A DNA stretch of 64,000 bases from Amycolatopsis thermoflava N1165. Its GTDB lineage: Bacteria; Actinomycetota; Actinomycetes; Mycobacteriales; Pseudonocardiaceae. The stretch lies in NCBI RefSeq assembly GCF_000473265.1, contig NZ_KI421511.1, positions 8,406,415 through 8,470,414 of the forward strand, given 5' to 3'. Under the pieces are notes generated by a model. That model had not been told where the DNA came from, ran no database searches, and saw only the letters and a program-made list of their open reading frames with translations. The translations under genes and the position numbers were made by a program. The first letter of the stretch is position 1. Each line of letters opens with the position of its first letter. This document shows, in pieces, positions 25,994 through 39,983 of the stretch.

Positions 25994-26842
25994 TCAGGGG
26001 AAGACCACGGTGCTGTTGCCGTTGAGCAGCACGCGGCGTTCGCAGTGCCAGCGGACCGCCCGGGACAGCGCCAGCGCCTCCGCGTCGCGGCCTACCGTTT
26101 GCAGTGCGCGCGGGTCGTAGGTGTGGTCGATGCGGATGACCTCCTGCTCGATGATCGGGCCCTCGTCCAGGTCGGGCGTCACGTAGTGCGCCGTCGCGCC
26201 GACGAGCTTCACTCCCCGGTCGTAGGCCTGGTGGTAGGGCTTCGCGCCCTTGAACCCGGGCAGGAACGAGTGGTGGATGTTGATCGCCCGGCCGTGCAGC
26301 GCCTTGCACAGCTGGTCGGACAGCACCTGCATGTACCGGGCGAGCACCACCAGCTCCGCCTCGTACTCCTCCACCACCTCCAGCAGCCGCGCCTCCGCCT
26401 GGGGCTTGGTCTCCGGCGTCACCGGGATGTGCAGGAACGGCAACCCGGCCGCCTCCGCCATCGGACGCAGATCGTCGTGATTGGACACCACCGCGACGAT
26501 GTCCGCGCCCAGACTGCCCGCGCGCCAGCGGAAGATGAGGTCGTTGAGGCAGTGGCCCTGCTTGGACACCATCACCAGGACGCGCGCGTTGCGGTCCGGG
26601 TGGAACGCGTACGACATGGCGAAGTCCGCGGCGACCGGCTCGAAACCGCGGGACAGCTCGCCGAGGTCCACCTCGGTGTCGGTGGTGACCTTGGTGCGCA
26701 GGAAAAGCCGCTTGCGCACCGGGTCGTCGAACTGCTGGTACTCCTCGATGTTGCCACCATGCTCGACGACGTAGGCGCTGACGGCATGGACGATCCCGGT
26801 CCGGTTCGGGCAGTCCAGGGTGAGCGTGAACGAGCGCGTCAT
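25994..26842 (-). CDS. purU: Formyltetrahydrofolate deformylase
   Basis: A 282-residue PurU: an N-terminal ACT domain (about 1-85; TLDCPNRTGIVHAVSAYVVE) and a formyltransferase-fold hydrolase domain with INIHHSFLPGFKGAKPY and HYVTPDLDEGPIIEQ, the catalytic Asn/His/Asp region. It hydrolyses 10-formyl-THF to formate and THF. Next to sdaA and near folD, fchA and the sarcosine oxidase genes, it probably recycles THF loaded during methyl-group oxidation. Confidence 0.93.
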   Translation of the reverse strand: MTRSFTLTLDCPNRTGIVHAVSAYVVEHGGNIEEYQQFDDPVRKRLFLRTKVTTDTEVDLGELSRGFEPVAADFAMSYAFHPDRNARVLVMVSKQGHCLNDLIFRWRAGSLGADIVAVVSNHDDLRPMAEAAGLPFLHIPVTPETKPQAEARLLEVVEEYEAELVVLARYMQVLSDQLCKALHGRAINIHHSFLPGFKGAKPYHQAYDRGVKLVGATAHYVTPDLDEGPIIEQEVIRIDHTYDPRALQTVGRDAEALALSRAVRWHCERRVLLNGNSTVVFP

Positions 26843-26853
26843 CGGTTGTCTCC

Positions 26854-28227
26854 TCAGCATTCCACGATGTTGAGAGCCAGCCCGCCGCGGGCGGTCTCCT
26901 TGTACTTGTCCTTCATGTCGGCGCCGGTCTCGCGCATCGTCTTGATGGCCTTGTCCAGCGACACGTGGTGGCGGCCGTCGCCGCGCACCGCCATCCGCGC
27001 GGCGGTGATCGCCTTGACCGAGGCGATCGCGTTGCGCTCGATGCACGGGATCTGCACGAGCCCGCCCACCGGATCGCAGGTCAGGCCGAGGTTGTGCTCG
27101 ATGCCGATCTCGGCCGCGTTCTCCACCTGCTCCGGGGTCCCGCCGATGATCTCCGCGAGACCGGCCGCGGCCATCGAGCACGCGGACCCGACCTCGCCCT
27201 GGCACCCGACCTCGGCGCCGGAGATCGAGGCGTTCTCCTTGAACAGCGACCCGATCGCCCCGGCGGTGAGCAGGAACCGCACGGCCGCGTCGTCGTCGAA
27301 GGCGGGCAGGAACTTGTCCGCGTAGTGCAGCACCGCGGGCACGATCCCGGCCGCGCCGTTGGTGGGCGCGGTGACCACCCGGCCACCCGCCGCGTTCTCC
27401 TCGTTCACCGCGAGGGCGAACAGCGTGACCCACTCCATGGCGTGCAGCGCGTCCGGCTCACCCGAGTCGTGTTCCAGCCGCTCCCGCAGGTCGCTGGCGC
27501 GGCGGCGCACCTTCAGCCCGCCCGGCAGCACGCCGCCGGTGTGTGTGCCGCGGTGCACGCACTCGCGCATCACCGACCAGATCCGCAGCAGCCCGGCGCG
27601 GATCTCCGCCTCGCCCCGCCAGGACAACTCGTTGGCCAGCATGAGATCGCTGATGCGCAGGCCCGTTTCGCGCGTGTGCGCGAGCAGCCCGTCGGCGGTG
27701 GTGAACGGATAGCGCACCGGGGTGGGATCGGGCACCAGCGCCCGGCGGCCGGTTTCGTCCTGGTCGAGCACGAAACCGCCGCCGACCGAGTAGTACTCCC
27801 GCCGGTCGAGCACCTCGCCGCCGTCACCGAACGCCGTGAATACCATCCCGTTGCTGTGGAAGTCCAGCCGCTTCCGGCGGTGCAGCACGATGTCCTCGTC
27901 GACGGAGAAGGCGATCCGGTGCTTGCCGAGCAGCGAGATCGCGCTGTCCGCCCTGGCCGCGGTCACCGCGGGCTCGGCGGCGACCGGGTCGACCAGGTGC
28001 GGCTGCTCCCCGGACAGCCCCAGCACGACCGCCTTGACGCTGCCGTGCCCGTGTCCCGTCGCGCCCAGCGAGCCGAACAGCTCGCAGCGCAGCCCCGCCG
28101 TGCGGGGCAGGAGCCCGGTCTCCGCCAGGCGGGAGCCGAACAGGTATGCGGCCCGCATCGGGCCGACCGTGTGCGAACTGGACGGACCGATGCCGACCTT
28201 GAAGAGGTCGAAGACGGAGACCGTCAT
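26854..28227 (-). CDS. sdaA: L-serine ammonia-lyase (iron-sulfur type)
   Basis: A 457-residue single-chain L-serine dehydratase producing pyruvate and ammonia. The beta part ([20 protein letters not shown] at the N-terminus) and alpha part are fused as usual. Cluster-ligand regions include [16 protein letters not shown] and [19 protein letters not shown]. The end product of glycine betaine demethylation, glycine, becomes serine through GlyA; this enzyme then sends it to central metabolism. A candidate operator shared with glyA lies 19 bp upstream. purU follows after 11 bp. Confidence 0.93.
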   Translation of the reverse strand: MTVSVFDLFKVGIGPSSSHTVGPMRAAYLFGSRLAETGLLPRTAGLRCELFGSLGATGHGHGSVKAVVLGLSGEQPHLVDPVAAEPAVTAARADSAISLLGKHRIAFSVDEDIVLHRRKRLDFHSNGMVFTAFGDGGEVLDRREYYSVGGGFVLDQDETGRRALVPDPTPVRYPFTTADGLLAHTRETGLRISDLMLANELSWRGEAEIRAGLLRIWSVMRECVHRGTHTGGVLPGGLKVRRRASDLRERLEHDSGEPDALHAMEWVTLFALAVNEENAAGGRVVTAPTNGAAGIVPAVLHYADKFLPAFDDDAAVRFLLTAGAIGSLFKENASISGAEVGCQGEVGSACSMAAAGLAEIIGGTPEQVENAAEIGIEHNLGLTCDPVGGLVQIPCIERNAIASVKAITAARMAVRGDGRHHVSLDKAIKTMRETGADMKDKYKETARGGLALNIVEC

Positions 28228-28245
28228 GGTCCCTCCTGATGTAGG

Positions 28246-28257
28246 GTTGATATACCA
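28246..28257. promoter_or_regulatory. Candidate GntR operator upstream of sdaA
   Basis: Read toward sdaA the site is TGGTATATCAAC. It matches 11 of 12 bases with TGATATATCAAC upstream of glyA (39984-39995). It also lies just upstream of the divergent GntR regulator gene, consistent with autoregulation and joint control of both catabolic operons. Confidence 0.55.
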
Positions 28258-28288
28258 GAATGACGGATCGTGGTTTTCAGCGGATAGG

Positions 28289-28963
28289 ATGGCGTTCGTG
28301 ACCGTTCGACAGCAGGAACTCGAGGGGCCGCCGGTCTCCCTGGCCGAGCGCGCCTACACGGCGATCCAGGACCGGCTGATCATGCTGGACATCCCGCCGA
28401 TGGCGCCGATCGACGACACCGCGCTGTCCGCGTCGCTCGGGCTCGGCCGCACGCCGGTGCGGGAGGCGCTCAAACGCCTCGAGGTCGACCGGCTGGTCGT
28501 GTCCTACCCGCGTCGCGGCACGTTCGCCACCGGCGTCGACATCACCGACCTGGCCTACATCTCGGAGATCCGCGTCCAGCTCGAACCCCTCGCCGCCCGG
28601 CGCGCCGCCGAGACCGCCGGCCCTGGCGTGAAGTCCGAGCTCGCCGAACTCGCCGACGAGGTCGCCGACCTGGACGTGCGGGCGCTCGAACGCACCGAGC
28701 TGATGCGCTGCGACCTGCGGGTGCACCGCGCGATCTACCGCGCGGCGGGCAACCCGCACCTGGAGGACACGCTGGTCCGCTACGACAACCTGGCGACCCG
28801 CATCTTCTGCCTGTTCCTGGACCGGATGCCGCACTTCGACCGGCACGTCGGCGAGCACACCGCCCTGCTGCGGGCGATCGCCGACGGCGACGCGGACACC
28901 GCGGCCGAGCTGGCCCTCGTGCACGTCACCGGCTTCGAGAAGGCGATCCGCGCGATCATCTGA
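28289..28963 (+). CDS. GntR family regulator, FCD (FadR-C) subfamily
   Basis: A 224-residue regulator with an N-terminal winged helix ([20 protein letters not shown], then [20 protein letters not shown]) and a C-terminal all-helical FCD domain whose conserved Asp/His residues usually bind a metal and organic acid ([37 protein letters not shown]). It is placed between the sdaA-purU and glyA-sox-fol operons and is probably their regulator. ATG 28289 is used; GTG 28298 in the same frame is an alternative. Confidence 0.83.
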   Translation: MAFVTVRQQELEGPPVSLAERAYTAIQDRLIMLDIPPMAPIDDTALSASLGLGRTPVREALKRLEVDRLVVSYPRRGTFATGVDITDLAYISEIRVQLEPLAARRAAETAGPGVKSELAELADEVADLDVRALERTELMRCDLRVHRAIYRAAGNPHLEDTLVRYDNLATRIFCLFLDRMPHFDRHVGEHTALLRAIADGDADTAAELALVHVTGFEKAIRAII

Positions 28964-28968
28964 CCGGT

Positions 28969-29808
28969 TCACGGCAGCGCCTCCAGGACCGCGAGGCCGT
29001 CGCGTGTGGCGGCGACGTCGTGCACCCGCACGATCTTCGCGCCGCGCTGCGCGGCCAGCACCGCGGCGGTCACCGACGCGACCGTGCGCTGCCCGACCGG
29101 ACGGCCGGTGACCTGACCGAGCATCGCCTTGCGGGACAGCCCCACCATCACCGGTACGCCCAGCGACCGGAAGGCAGGCAGCGCGCCGAGCAGGGCCAGG
29201 TTGTGCTCCAGCGTCTTGCCGAAGCCGAACCCGGGATCGGCGATCAGGTGCTCCGCCGGGATGCCGGCCGCCAGGCAGGTCTCGATGCGGGCCCGCAGGA
29301 AGTTCCGCACCTCGGCGACCACGTCGGTGTAGCGCGGATCGCGCTGCATCAGGTGCGGGGGCCGGAGCATGTGGGTCAGGCACACCGGCACGCCGAGCCC
29401 GGCCGCGGCCCGCAGAGCGCCGGGGTGCCGCAGCGCGCGCACGTCGTTGATCATCGCGGCCCCGGCGTCCACCGCGGCACGCATCACGTCGGGGCGCGAC
29501 GTGTCGACCGAGATCGGCACGTCCACCACGCGGGCCAGCCGGGCGATCACCGGCACCACCCGGTCCAGCTCCTCGGCCGGGGTGGGCGGATGGGCGCCGG
29601 GCCGGGTGGACTCACCACCGACGTCGAGCAGGTCGGCTCCCTCGGCCGCCAGCCGTTCCCCGTGCTCGACCGCGGCCGCGTGGGAGTGGAAGAGGCCGCC
29701 GTCGGAGAACGAATCCGGCGTCACGTTCACGATGCCGCAGACCAGGGTGCGTGGCTCGGTCAGCAGCTCCGGCACCGGTGTCCGGACGGCGAGGGGGTTC
29801 CCGGTCAT
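28969..29808 (-). CDS. folP: Dihydropteroate synthase
   Basis: A 279-residue DHPS with both family signatures: GIVNVTPDSFSDGG (pterin/loop 1) and DLLDVGGESTRPG, followed by ISVDTSRPDVMRAAV and IADPGFGFGKTLEHN. It condenses p-aminobenzoate with dihydropterin pyrophosphate in folate synthesis. Its position as last gene of the glyA-sox-folate operon, away from folK/folB, suggests an extra copy that raises folate supply when sarcosine-type methyl oxidation needs THF; this is inference. It ends 5 bp from the converging GntR stop. Confidence 0.9.
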   Translation of the reverse strand: MTGNPLAVRTPVPELLTEPRTLVCGIVNVTPDSFSDGGLFHSHAAAVEHGERLAAEGADLLDVGGESTRPGAHPPTPAEELDRVVPVIARLARVVDVPISVDTSRPDVMRAAVDAGAAMINDVRALRHPGALRAAAGLGVPVCLTHMLRPPHLMQRDPRYTDVVAEVRNFLRARIETCLAAGIPAEHLIADPGFGFGKTLEHNLALLGALPAFRSLGVPVMVGLSRKAMLGQVTGRPVGQRTVASVTAAVLAAQRGAKIVRVHDVAATRDGLAVLEALP

Positions 29809-29815
29809 GATTGTC

Positions 29816-30655
29816 CTAACGGGACGCAGCGGTGATGGTGTGCCGGAGGAGGAGCGCGGTGGTCACCGGTCCGACCCCGCCCGGCACCGGCGTCAGCGCC
29901 GCGACGCGGCCGGACAGCGACCGCGCGTCGGCGTCCCCAGCGAGGCCGCCGTCCGGGGTGGGGTTGGTGCCCACGTCGACGACCACCGCGTGCGGGGCGA
30001 CGTGCTCGGCGGTGATCAGTCCGGCCCTGCCGACGGCCACCACGAGGACGTCGGCCTCCCGCGTGCAGGCGGCGAGGTCCGCGGTGTGGCGGTGGCAGAT
30101 CGTCACGGTCGCGTCCCTGGCCAGCAGCAGCTGCGCCGCGGGCTTGCCGACCACGGTGGAGCGGCCGACCACCACGGCGCGGCGCCCGGCCAGGGGCACC
30201 GCGTAGTGGTCGAGCAGCGCCAGCACCGCCGCGGCCGTCGCCGGCGGGTGCGCCGGCAAACCGGCGGTGAGACGGCCGAGCGACAGCGGATTCGCGCCGT
30301 CGACGTCCTTGGCCGGGTCGATGGCGGTGGCCAGCTCCTCCAGCCGGGCGCCGCCGGGCAGCGGGGTCTGCAGGATGATCCCGTGCACCGCCGGATCGGC
30401 GCTGAGCCGCGCCAGCTCGGCGGTGATCCCGGCCGGGGTGGCGGCCGCGCCGAGGTCCACGACATCGCACTGCACACCGCTGCGGGCCGCGGTCTTGGCG
30501 ATCGAGCGCACGTACCAGGCGCTGGACTCGTCGTCGGTGGCGACCACGACGGCCAGGCGGGGGTGCACGCCCCGCTCGGACAGGGCCGCGGCCTCGGCCG
30601 AGACCTCGGCCCGGATGTGCCGACCCAGCTCGGTTCCACTGAGGACGGCCGTCAT
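29816..30655 (-). CDS. folD: Methylene-THF dehydrogenase/methenyl-THF cyclohydrolase
   Basis: A 279-residue FolD that oxidises 5,10-methylene-THF to methenyl-THF and hydrolyses it to 10-formyl-THF. It shows the catalytic Y/K motif in SAWYVRSIAK, LQTPLPGG, DVDGANPLSLG, and the NADP site VVVGRSTVVGKPAAQLLL. The ATG overlaps the fchA stop (ATGA). A much longer in-frame extension upstream is antisense to real genes and was not used. The operon context points to handling of one-carbon units from sarcosine and dimethylglycine. Confidence 0.93.
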   Translation of the reverse strand: MTAVLSGTELGRHIRAEVSAEAAALSERGVHPRLAVVVATDDESSAWYVRSIAKTAARSGVQCDVVDLGAAATPAGITAELARLSADPAVHGIILQTPLPGGARLEELATAIDPAKDVDGANPLSLGRLTAGLPAHPPATAAAVLALLDHYAVPLAGRRAVVVGRSTVVGKPAAQLLLARDATVTICHRHTADLAACTREADVLVVAVGRAGLITAEHVAPHAVVVDVGTNPTPDGGLAGDADARSLSGRVAALTPVPGGVGPVTTALLLRHTITAASR

Positions 30656-31272
30656 CGCGTGATCCGCTTCCGCACGGCGGTGGTCACGTCGTCGGCGCGG
30701 GCGATCGCCTGGTCCACGGTGGCGATCGCCGCGGTCAGCTCGTCGCGGGCCGGGCCCTCGCCGATGCCGGACAAGTTGATCTCGACGTTCACCCTGGCCG
30801 TGGACAGCGCCGCCCGCGCCGCGTCGGCCGCCGCGGCGACGTCGCTGATCACGTTGCGGTTGCCGATCAGCTGGAGCCGTTCGGTGAGGTTGACGATCTG
30901 CTTGGCGACCGCGATGACGCGGGCCGGGACCCGCCCGGCCTCCACCAGGGCCGCGCCGATCGCCCGCGACCGGGCCACCTTCTCGCGCTCGGTGGATTTC
31001 GGCAGCGCGTAGGCGCGGGCGACGGCCTGGAAGGCGGCCGCGTCCTTTTCGGCCAGTGCCAGGGCGAGGGCGCGCAGATCGTCGGCGTTGGCCCGGATCT
31101 GCGCGATCGCGTCGGCGTCCTGCCGGTACTTTTCGCCGTCGCTGTACCGGGCCACCATCGCGACCAGCGCCGCACCCTGGGCGGCGTGCAGCGCGGCGGT
31201 GGCGCCGCCGCCCGGGGCGGGCACCCGGGCGGCGAGCGCGTCGAGGAACGCTTCGAGGGTGGATGTGCGCAT
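30652..31272 (-). CDS. fchA: Methenyltetrahydrofolate cyclohydrolase (FTCD C-terminal-like)
   Basis: A 206-residue member of the formiminotransferase-cyclodeaminase C-terminal family, the same family as FchA. The N-terminal AARVPAPGGGATAALHAAQG is the family hallmark, and the rest is helical. It would convert methenyl-THF to 10-formyl-THF, doubling the activity of FolD in the same operon. A formiminoglutamate-linked cyclodeaminase role is possible but no hut genes are nearby. It overlaps folD by 4 bp. Confidence 0.82.
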   Translation of the reverse strand: MRTSTLEAFLDALAARVPAPGGGATAALHAAQGAALVAMVARYSDGEKYRQDADAIAQIRANADDLRALALALAEKDAAAFQAVARAYALPKSTEREKVARSRAIGAALVEAGRVPARVIAVAKQIVNLTERLQLIGNRNVISDVAAAADAARAALSTARVNVEINLSGIGEGPARDELTAAIATVDQAIARADDVTTAVRKRITR

Positions 31273-31284
31273 CGGTGTCCGTCC

Positions 31285-34350
<3,066 letters not shown>

Positions 34351-34358
<8 letters not shown>

Positions 34359-37128
34359 CGCGGCGTGCTCCTTCCGGGTCGACCAGCACGATCCCGCCGA
34401 TCTCGGCGGGCACCAGTGCGCCGTCGACCGGGACGTGGACGGTGTCGCCGATGCGCGACTGCCCGCCCTTGACCAGGGCCAGCGCGAACGGACGGCCCAG
34501 CTCGGCGCTGTGGTAGCTGGAGGTGACGTGGCCGAGCATCGGCACCGGCGGCGGGGGCAGGGTGCCGTCCGGGCGGAACTCCACGACCTGGGAGCCCTCC
34601 GGCAGTCTGGTCCGGGCGTCGGCGGGCAGGAGCGACACGAGCTGTTTGCGCTCCGGGTTGGTGTTCTCCGGGCGGGAGAACGAGCGCTTGCCGACGAAGT
34701 CCCGCTTCTTCTTCGACACCGCCCAGCCCAGGCCGAGATCGTGCGGGCTGACGGTGCCGTCGGTGTCCTGCCCGACGATCGGGTAGCCCTTCTCGGCGCG
34801 CAGCACGTGCATGGTTTCCGTGCCGTACGGGGTGATGTTCCAGCGCGCGCCTGCCGAGAGCAGGCGCAGCCACATCGCCCTGGCGTACCACGAGTTCACG
34901 TTGACCTCGAAGGCCAGCTCACCGGAGAACGAGATGCGGGCGATGCGCACCGGCACGCCGTCGACTTCGGTGTCCTGCCAGGACATGAACGGGAACGCCT
35001 CGTTGGACACGTCCAGGTGCGGGAACGCCGCGGCGATCACGTCGCGCGAGCGCGGCCCGACGACCGGGAACACCGACCACTGCTCGGTCACCGAGGTCAG
35101 GTGCGCGCGCAGGTCCGGCCACTCGGTCTGCAGCCACTCCTCCATCCAGTCCAGCACGCGCGCCGCGCCGCCGGTGGTGGTGACGACCAGGAACCGGTCC
35201 TCGGCCAGGCGCAGCACGGTGCCGTCGTCGAACACCATGCCGTCGTTGCCGCACATGACGCCGTAGCGCACGCGCCCGACCTTGAGCGTGCTCATCATGT
35301 TGGTGTAGAGCCGGTCGAGCAGCTCGGCGGCGTCCGGGCCCTGCACGTCGATCTTGCCCAGGGTGGAGCCGTCCAGGATGCCGACCCCGCCGCGGACCGC
35401 GGCGCACTCGCGCAGCACGGCGGCGTCCATGTTCTCGTGCGGCGCCGGGTAGTAGCGGGCCCGCTTCCACTGCCCGACGTCCTCGAACACCGCCCCGGCC
35501 GCGACGTGCCAGCTGTGCAGCGAGGTGATCCGCTCGGGGTCGAACAGTTTCCCGCGCTCGCGCCCGGCCAGCGCGGCGAACGCCACCGGGGTGTAGGGCG
35601 GGCGGAACGTCGTGGTGCCGGTGTCCTCGACCGGTTTCCCGAGCAGCTCGGCGACGATGCCGGACGCGATCACCCCGGACGTCTTGCCCTGGTCGTGGGC
35701 GGTGCCGATGGTGGTGTAGCGCTTGATGTGCTCCACCGACCGCAGCCCGGCGCCCACCGCGCGCTCGATGTCGGCGACCGTCGCGTCGCGCTGGATGTCC
35801 ACGAACTGGCGGGCCGGGTCGCCCTCGGTGCGCCACAGCACCAGCGGCGCCGTCTCCGGCTCCGCAAGCGTGGCAGGTGCGTCGTCCCCGGCGCCGTCGC
35901 GCAGACAGCCGGCGAGGTCGAACGTGCCGTTCGCGGCGCCGATCACCGACACCCCGGGAACCGGCTCGGCCGGGCGGAAGGCGCCCAGCGCGGGGTCGTA
36001 CCGCAATGCGCCGCGGACGTGGCTGAACAGGTGCGCGGCGGGGTTCCAGCCACCGGAGGTCAGCAGCAGGTCGCACGGCAGCGACTCCGCCTTGCCCGCG
36101 GTGACCGTGTCCACGCCGGTGATCCGCCGGTCGCCGGTGGTGCCGACGACGGCGCTGCCCGGCCGCACGGCGATCGACCGTTCCCGGCACAGCGCGGCCC
36201 AGTGCTCCGGCGCGCTCGGGCGGGCGTCGAGGACCGTGACCCGCGCCCCGGCGTGCTCCAGGTCGAGCGCGGCGGCGTAGGCGGAATCGTTGGTGGTGAA
36301 CACGACGACCTCGCGCCCGGCGAGCACGCCGTAGCGGTGCAGGTAGTCGCGTGCGGCAGAGGCGAGCATGATGCCCGGCCGGTCGTTGTCGGCGAACACC
36401 ACCGGCCGCTCGTGTGCGCCGGTCGCGACGACGACGTGGCGCGCACGGATCCGGTGCACCCGCTGGCGGGAGAGGTTGCGCGGCGCGGCGGTGCCCAGGT
36501 GGTCGGTGCGCCGTTCCAGCGCCAGCACGAACCCGTCGTCGTACTGCCCGAACGCCGTGGTGCGCTGCAGGTGCAGCACCTCCGGGGCGGCGGCCAGCTC
36601 GGCCACCACCTCGGCGACGAACTCGCGCGACGGCCGCCCGTCGATCACCTCGGTGCCGGTCAGCGAACCGCCCGCGTCGGCCCGGTCGTCGACGAGCACG
36701 ACCCGTTCCCCGCGCCGCGCCGCGGACCGCGCGGCCAGCAATCCGGCCGGGCCCGCCCCGACGACGAGCGTGTCGCAGTGCGTGTGCTTGCGGTCGTACC
36801 GGGCGGTGTCGGCCACCTCCGCGAGCCGTCCCTGCCCGGCGAGCCCGCGCGCCACGAGCCCGTCGGTCAGTTCCACGGTCGCGGCGAGCAGCATCGGCTC
36901 CGGGAACGGCTCCTCGATCTGCACCAGCCCGGTCGGGTCCTCGACCCACGCCGCGCCGATCCCGCGCGGACGGCCGAACTTCACGCTCGTGCCCACCGCG
37001 TGCACGCCCTGCGCGAGCAGCGCCGAGGCCAGCGTGTCGCCCGGGTGGCCGGTGTAGGCAACCCCGTCGAAGGTGAACGCGACGGTGCGGGTGCGGTCGA
37101 TCCGGCCGTAACCCTTGATGCGGCTCAT
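34351..37128 (-). CDS. soxA: Sarcosine oxidase alpha subunit
   Basis: A 925-residue SoxA. The N-terminus has a ferredoxin-like domain (about 15-100) without the iron-sulfur cysteines, as in other SoxA proteins. A NAD-binding pyridine nucleotide-disulfide oxidoreductase domain follows (GAGPAG at 124-129; a second dinucleotide fold near REVVVFTTND), and C-terminal GcvT-like domains (from about residue 560) bind THF. Start ATG at 37128 overlaps the soxD stop (ATGA). An in-frame extension further upstream is antisense-like and was rejected. Confidence 0.93.
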
Positions 37129-37406
37129 GACGCCACCTCCGGTGCGGACTGGCCCATCGGGTACACGTCCAGGAACTCGTAGGTCCGGGTGTCGCGGACC
37201 GCGTTGAACCAGCGACGGCAGCCGGCGGCGTGACTCCAGCGTTCGGCGAACGGGCCCTTGGGGTTGTCGCGGAAGAAGACGAAGTGCGCCCACTCCTCGT
37301 CGGACAACGCGGCGGGGTCGTCCGGGTAGGCGAGGTGGGCCTGGCCGCCGTAGTGGAACTCCACTTCCTCGCGCGGCCCGCACCACGGGCAGGTGATGAG
37401 TTGCAT
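37125..37406 (-). CDS. soxD: Sarcosine oxidase delta subunit
   Basis: A 93-residue SoxD with the complete zinc site known from the family: Cys6 and Cys9 (CPWC) with His59 and Cys63 (SHAAGC). It is a small structural subunit that stabilises the SoxBDAG complex. It lies between soxB and soxA and overlaps soxA by 4 bp. Confidence 0.94.
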   Translation of the reverse strand: MQLITCPWCGPREEVEFHYGGQAHLAYPDDPAALSDEEWAHFVFFRDNPKGPFAERWSHAAGCRRWFNAVRDTRTYEFLDVYPMGQSAPEVAS

Positions 37407-37415
37407 GCGTGGCTC

Positions 37416-38651
37416 CTAGTGGGCGACGGCGGCGGCGCCGTGCTCGTCGACGAGCGCGCCGGTGACGAAGCGGTCCAGGCCGAACGGCTCCACGTACGGG
37501 TGCGGCTCGCCGTTGGCGATGGTGTCGGCCAGGCACCAGCCCAGGCCCGGGGTGGCCTTGAAACCGCCGGTGCCCCAGCCGCAGTTGAGGTAGACGTTGT
37601 CGTAGGGCGTGCGGCCGACGATCGGCGAGGCGTCCGGCGTGACGTCGACGATCCCGGCCCAGGTGCGCAGCAGGTGCGCCCGGGCGAACACCGGGAACAG
37701 CTCCACCGCGGCGGCCATCTGCCGCTCGATGATGTGGAACGCGCCGCGCTGGCCGTACCCGTTGTAGGAGTCCACCCCGGCGCCCATCACCAGTTCGCCC
37801 TTGTGCGCCTGGGACACGTACACGTGCACGGCGTTGGACATCACGATCGTCGGGTGCACCGGCTCCAGCAGCTCGGACACCAGGGCCTGCAGCGGGTGCG
37901 ACTGCAGCGGCGCCCGCACGCCCAGCTGGTCCAGCAGCACCGAGGTGTGCCCGGCCGCGCACAGCGCGACGGTGCCGCAGCCGATGTCGCCGCGGCTGGT
38001 GCGCAACCCGGTCACCCGGTCACCGTCCACAGTGAACCCGGTGACCTCGCAGTCCTGGATCAGGTCGATCCCGGCCTCGTCGGCCCGGCGCGCGAAACCC
38101 CAGGCGACGTAGTCGTGCTTGGCGATGCCGGCGCGCGGCTGGTAGGTCGCGCCCAGCACCGGGTACCGGATGTCGCCGGAGACGTTGACGATCGGGCAGA
38201 CCTTGGCGACCTCGTCGGGGGAGAGCCATTCGGCGTCGATGCCGTTGAGCTTGTTGGCCTCCACCCGCCGCACGCTGTCGCGGACGTCCTGCTCGGTGTG
38301 GGCCAGGTTCAGCACGCCGCGCTGGGAGAACAGGATCGGGTAACCGAGGTCGTCCTCGAGGCCTTCCCACAACTTCAGGGCGTGCTCGTAGATCGCCGCG
38401 GAGGCGTCCCACAGGTAGTTGGAGCGGATCAGCGTGGTGTTGCGGGCCATGTTCCCGCCGGCCAGCCAGCCGCGCTCCAGCACGGCGACGTTGGTGATGC
38501 CGTGGTTGCGCGCGAGGTAGTGCGCGGTGGCCAGGCCGTGCCCGCCGCCGCCGACGATCACGACGTCGTAGCTGCGCCTCGGTTCCGGGTTGCGCCACAG
38601 GAAGTCCGGGTGGTCGGGCAGGTGCGCGCCAGGGGGCTGGGGGGTGGTCAT
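37416..38651 (-). CDS. soxB: Sarcosine oxidase beta subunit
   Basis: A 411-residue SoxB, the catalytic flavoprotein. The FAD-binding motif is [20 protein letters not shown] (about 30-49). His179 in [14 protein letters not shown] corresponds to the His that covalently binds FMN in heterotetrameric sarcosine oxidases. It oxidises sarcosine; the methylene product is channelled to THF on SoxA. The start overlaps the glyA stop (ATGA), so translation is coupled to SHMT. Confidence 0.94.
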   Translation of the reverse strand: MTTPQPPGAHLPDHPDFLWRNPEPRRSYDVVIVGGGGHGLATAHYLARNHGITNVAVLERGWLAGGNMARNTTLIRSNYLWDASAAIYEHALKLWEGLEDDLGYPILFSQRGVLNLAHTEQDVRDSVRRVEANKLNGIDAEWLSPDEVAKVCPIVNVSGDIRYPVLGATYQPRAGIAKHDYVAWGFARRADEAGIDLIQDCEVTGFTVDGDRVTGLRTSRGDIGCGTVALCAAGHTSVLLDQLGVRAPLQSHPLQALVSELLEPVHPTIVMSNAVHVYVSQAHKGELVMGAGVDSYNGYGQRGAFHIIERQMAAAVELFPVFARAHLLRTWAGIVDVTPDASPIVGRTPYDNVYLNCGWGTGGFKATPGLGWCLADTIANGEPHPYVEPFGLDRFVTGALVDEHGAAAVAH

Positions 38652-39949
38652 GCCGTCAGCTCCGGGTAGAGGGGGTGGCGGGCGGTGAGGTCGGCGACGC
38701 GGGCGGCGAGCTTGTCCAGGTCGGCGGTGGAGGCGTCCGGGCGCAGGGCCAGCGCGGCGATGTCGGCGACCTCGGCGAAGTCGTCGGGGCCGAACCCGCG
38801 GGCGGCCAGCGCGGGCGTGCCGAACCGCAGGCCCGAGCTGATCATCGGCGGGCGCGGGTCGAACGGGACGGCGTTGCGGTTGACGGTGATCCCGACCTCG
38901 TGCAGCCGGTCCTCGGCCTGCTTGCCGTCCAATTCGGACTCCCGGAGGTCGGCCAGCACCAGGTGCACGTCGGTGCCGCCGGTCAGCACCCCGATCCCGC
39001 TCTCGCGCAGGAACCGGTCGGCGAGGATCTTCGCGCCCTGCAGCGTGCGTTCCTGGCGCTCGCGGAACTCCGGCTCGGCGGCCAGCTTGAACGCCACCGC
39101 CTTACCCGCGATGACGTGTTCCAGCGGCCCGCCCTGCTGGCCGGGGAAGACACTGCTGTTGAGCTTCTTCGCCAGCGACCGCTCGGCCAGGATCACGCCG
39201 CCGCGCGGGCCGCCGAGCGTCTTGTGCGTGGTCGAGGTGACGACGTGCGCGTGCGGCACGGGGGAGGGGTGCAGGCCCGCCGCGACCAGGCCGGCGAAGT
39301 GCGCCATGTCGACCATCAGGTACGCGCCCACCTCGTCGGCGATCCGGCGGAACGCGGCGAAGTCCAGGTGACGCGGGTAGGCCGACCAGCCGGCGACGAT
39401 CAGCTTCGGCCTGCGCTCCCTGGCCAGCCGCTCGACCTCGTCCATGTCGACGCGGTGGTCCCCGGCGCGCACGTGGTAGGCCGCCACGTCGTAGAGGCGG
39501 CCGGAGAAGTTGAGCTTCATCCCGTGCGTCAGGTGCCCGCCGTGCGCGAGGTCCAGGCCGAGGATCGTGTCGCCGGGCTCCAGCAGCGCAGCCATGGCGG
39601 CGGCGTTGGCCTGGGCGCCGGAATGCGGCTGCACGTTCGCGTACTCCGCGCCGAAGAGGGCCGTGAGCCGGTTGATGGCCAGAGTCTCGATCTCGTCGAC
39701 GTGTTCGCAGCCCCCGTAGTAGCGGCGGCCGGCGTAGCCCTCGGCGTACTTGTTGGTCAGCACCGACCCCTGCGCCTGCATCACCGCCAGCGGCGCGAAG
39801 TTCTCGCTCGCGATCATCTCCAGGGTGTCCCGCTGGCGGCCGAGCTCGCGCCCGATCGCCGCGTGCACCTCCGGATCGGTTTCCGGCAGGGAACGCCCGA
39901 GCACTCGCTGGGGGCTGAGTGCGCCAGCGCGGCCGATGGCCACCGACAT
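38648..39949 (-). CDS. glyA: Serine hydroxymethyltransferase
   Basis: A 433-residue SHMT. PLP-binding Lys243 lies in [14 protein letters not shown], and the N-terminal [14 protein letters not shown] and [15 protein letters not shown] segments are diagnostic. It joins glycine and methylene-THF, both made by sarcosine oxidase, into serine for SdaA. It is the first gene of a nine-gene operon (glyA-soxBDAG-dmg-fchA-folD-folP). The ATG at 39949 has GGGAGG; the longer in-frame ATG upstream overlaps the candidate operator. Most actinobacteria also have a housekeeping glyA elsewhere, so this is probably the catabolic copy. Confidence 0.93.
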   Translation of the reverse strand: MSVAIGRAGALSPQRVLGRSLPETDPEVHAAIGRELGRQRDTLEMIASENFAPLAVMQAQGSVLTNKYAEGYAGRRYYGGCEHVDEIETLAINRLTALFGAEYANVQPHSGAQANAAAMAALLEPGDTILGLDLAHGGHLTHGMKLNFSGRLYDVAAYHVRAGDHRVDMDEVERLARERRPKLIVAGWSAYPRHLDFAAFRRIADEVGAYLMVDMAHFAGLVAAGLHPSPVPHAHVVTSTTHKTLGGPRGGVILAERSLAKKLNSSVFPGQQGGPLEHVIAGKAVAFKLAAEPEFRERQERTLQGAKILADRFLRESGIGVLTGGTDVHLVLADLRESELDGKQAEDRLHEVGITVNRNAVPFDPRPPMISSGLRFGTPALAARGFGPDDFAEVADIAALALRPDASTADLDKLAARVADLTARHPLYPELTA

Positions 39950-39983
39950 GCTGCCTCCCGGTCTCATACCTCTGTTCGCCGAC

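Noticed and set aside
25294-26120. Long Arg/Pro/Gly-rich repetitive open frames across the 124-bp array
   Set aside because: Unit length is not a multiple of 3, so peptides differ in each unit; openness comes from high GC and lack of stops.
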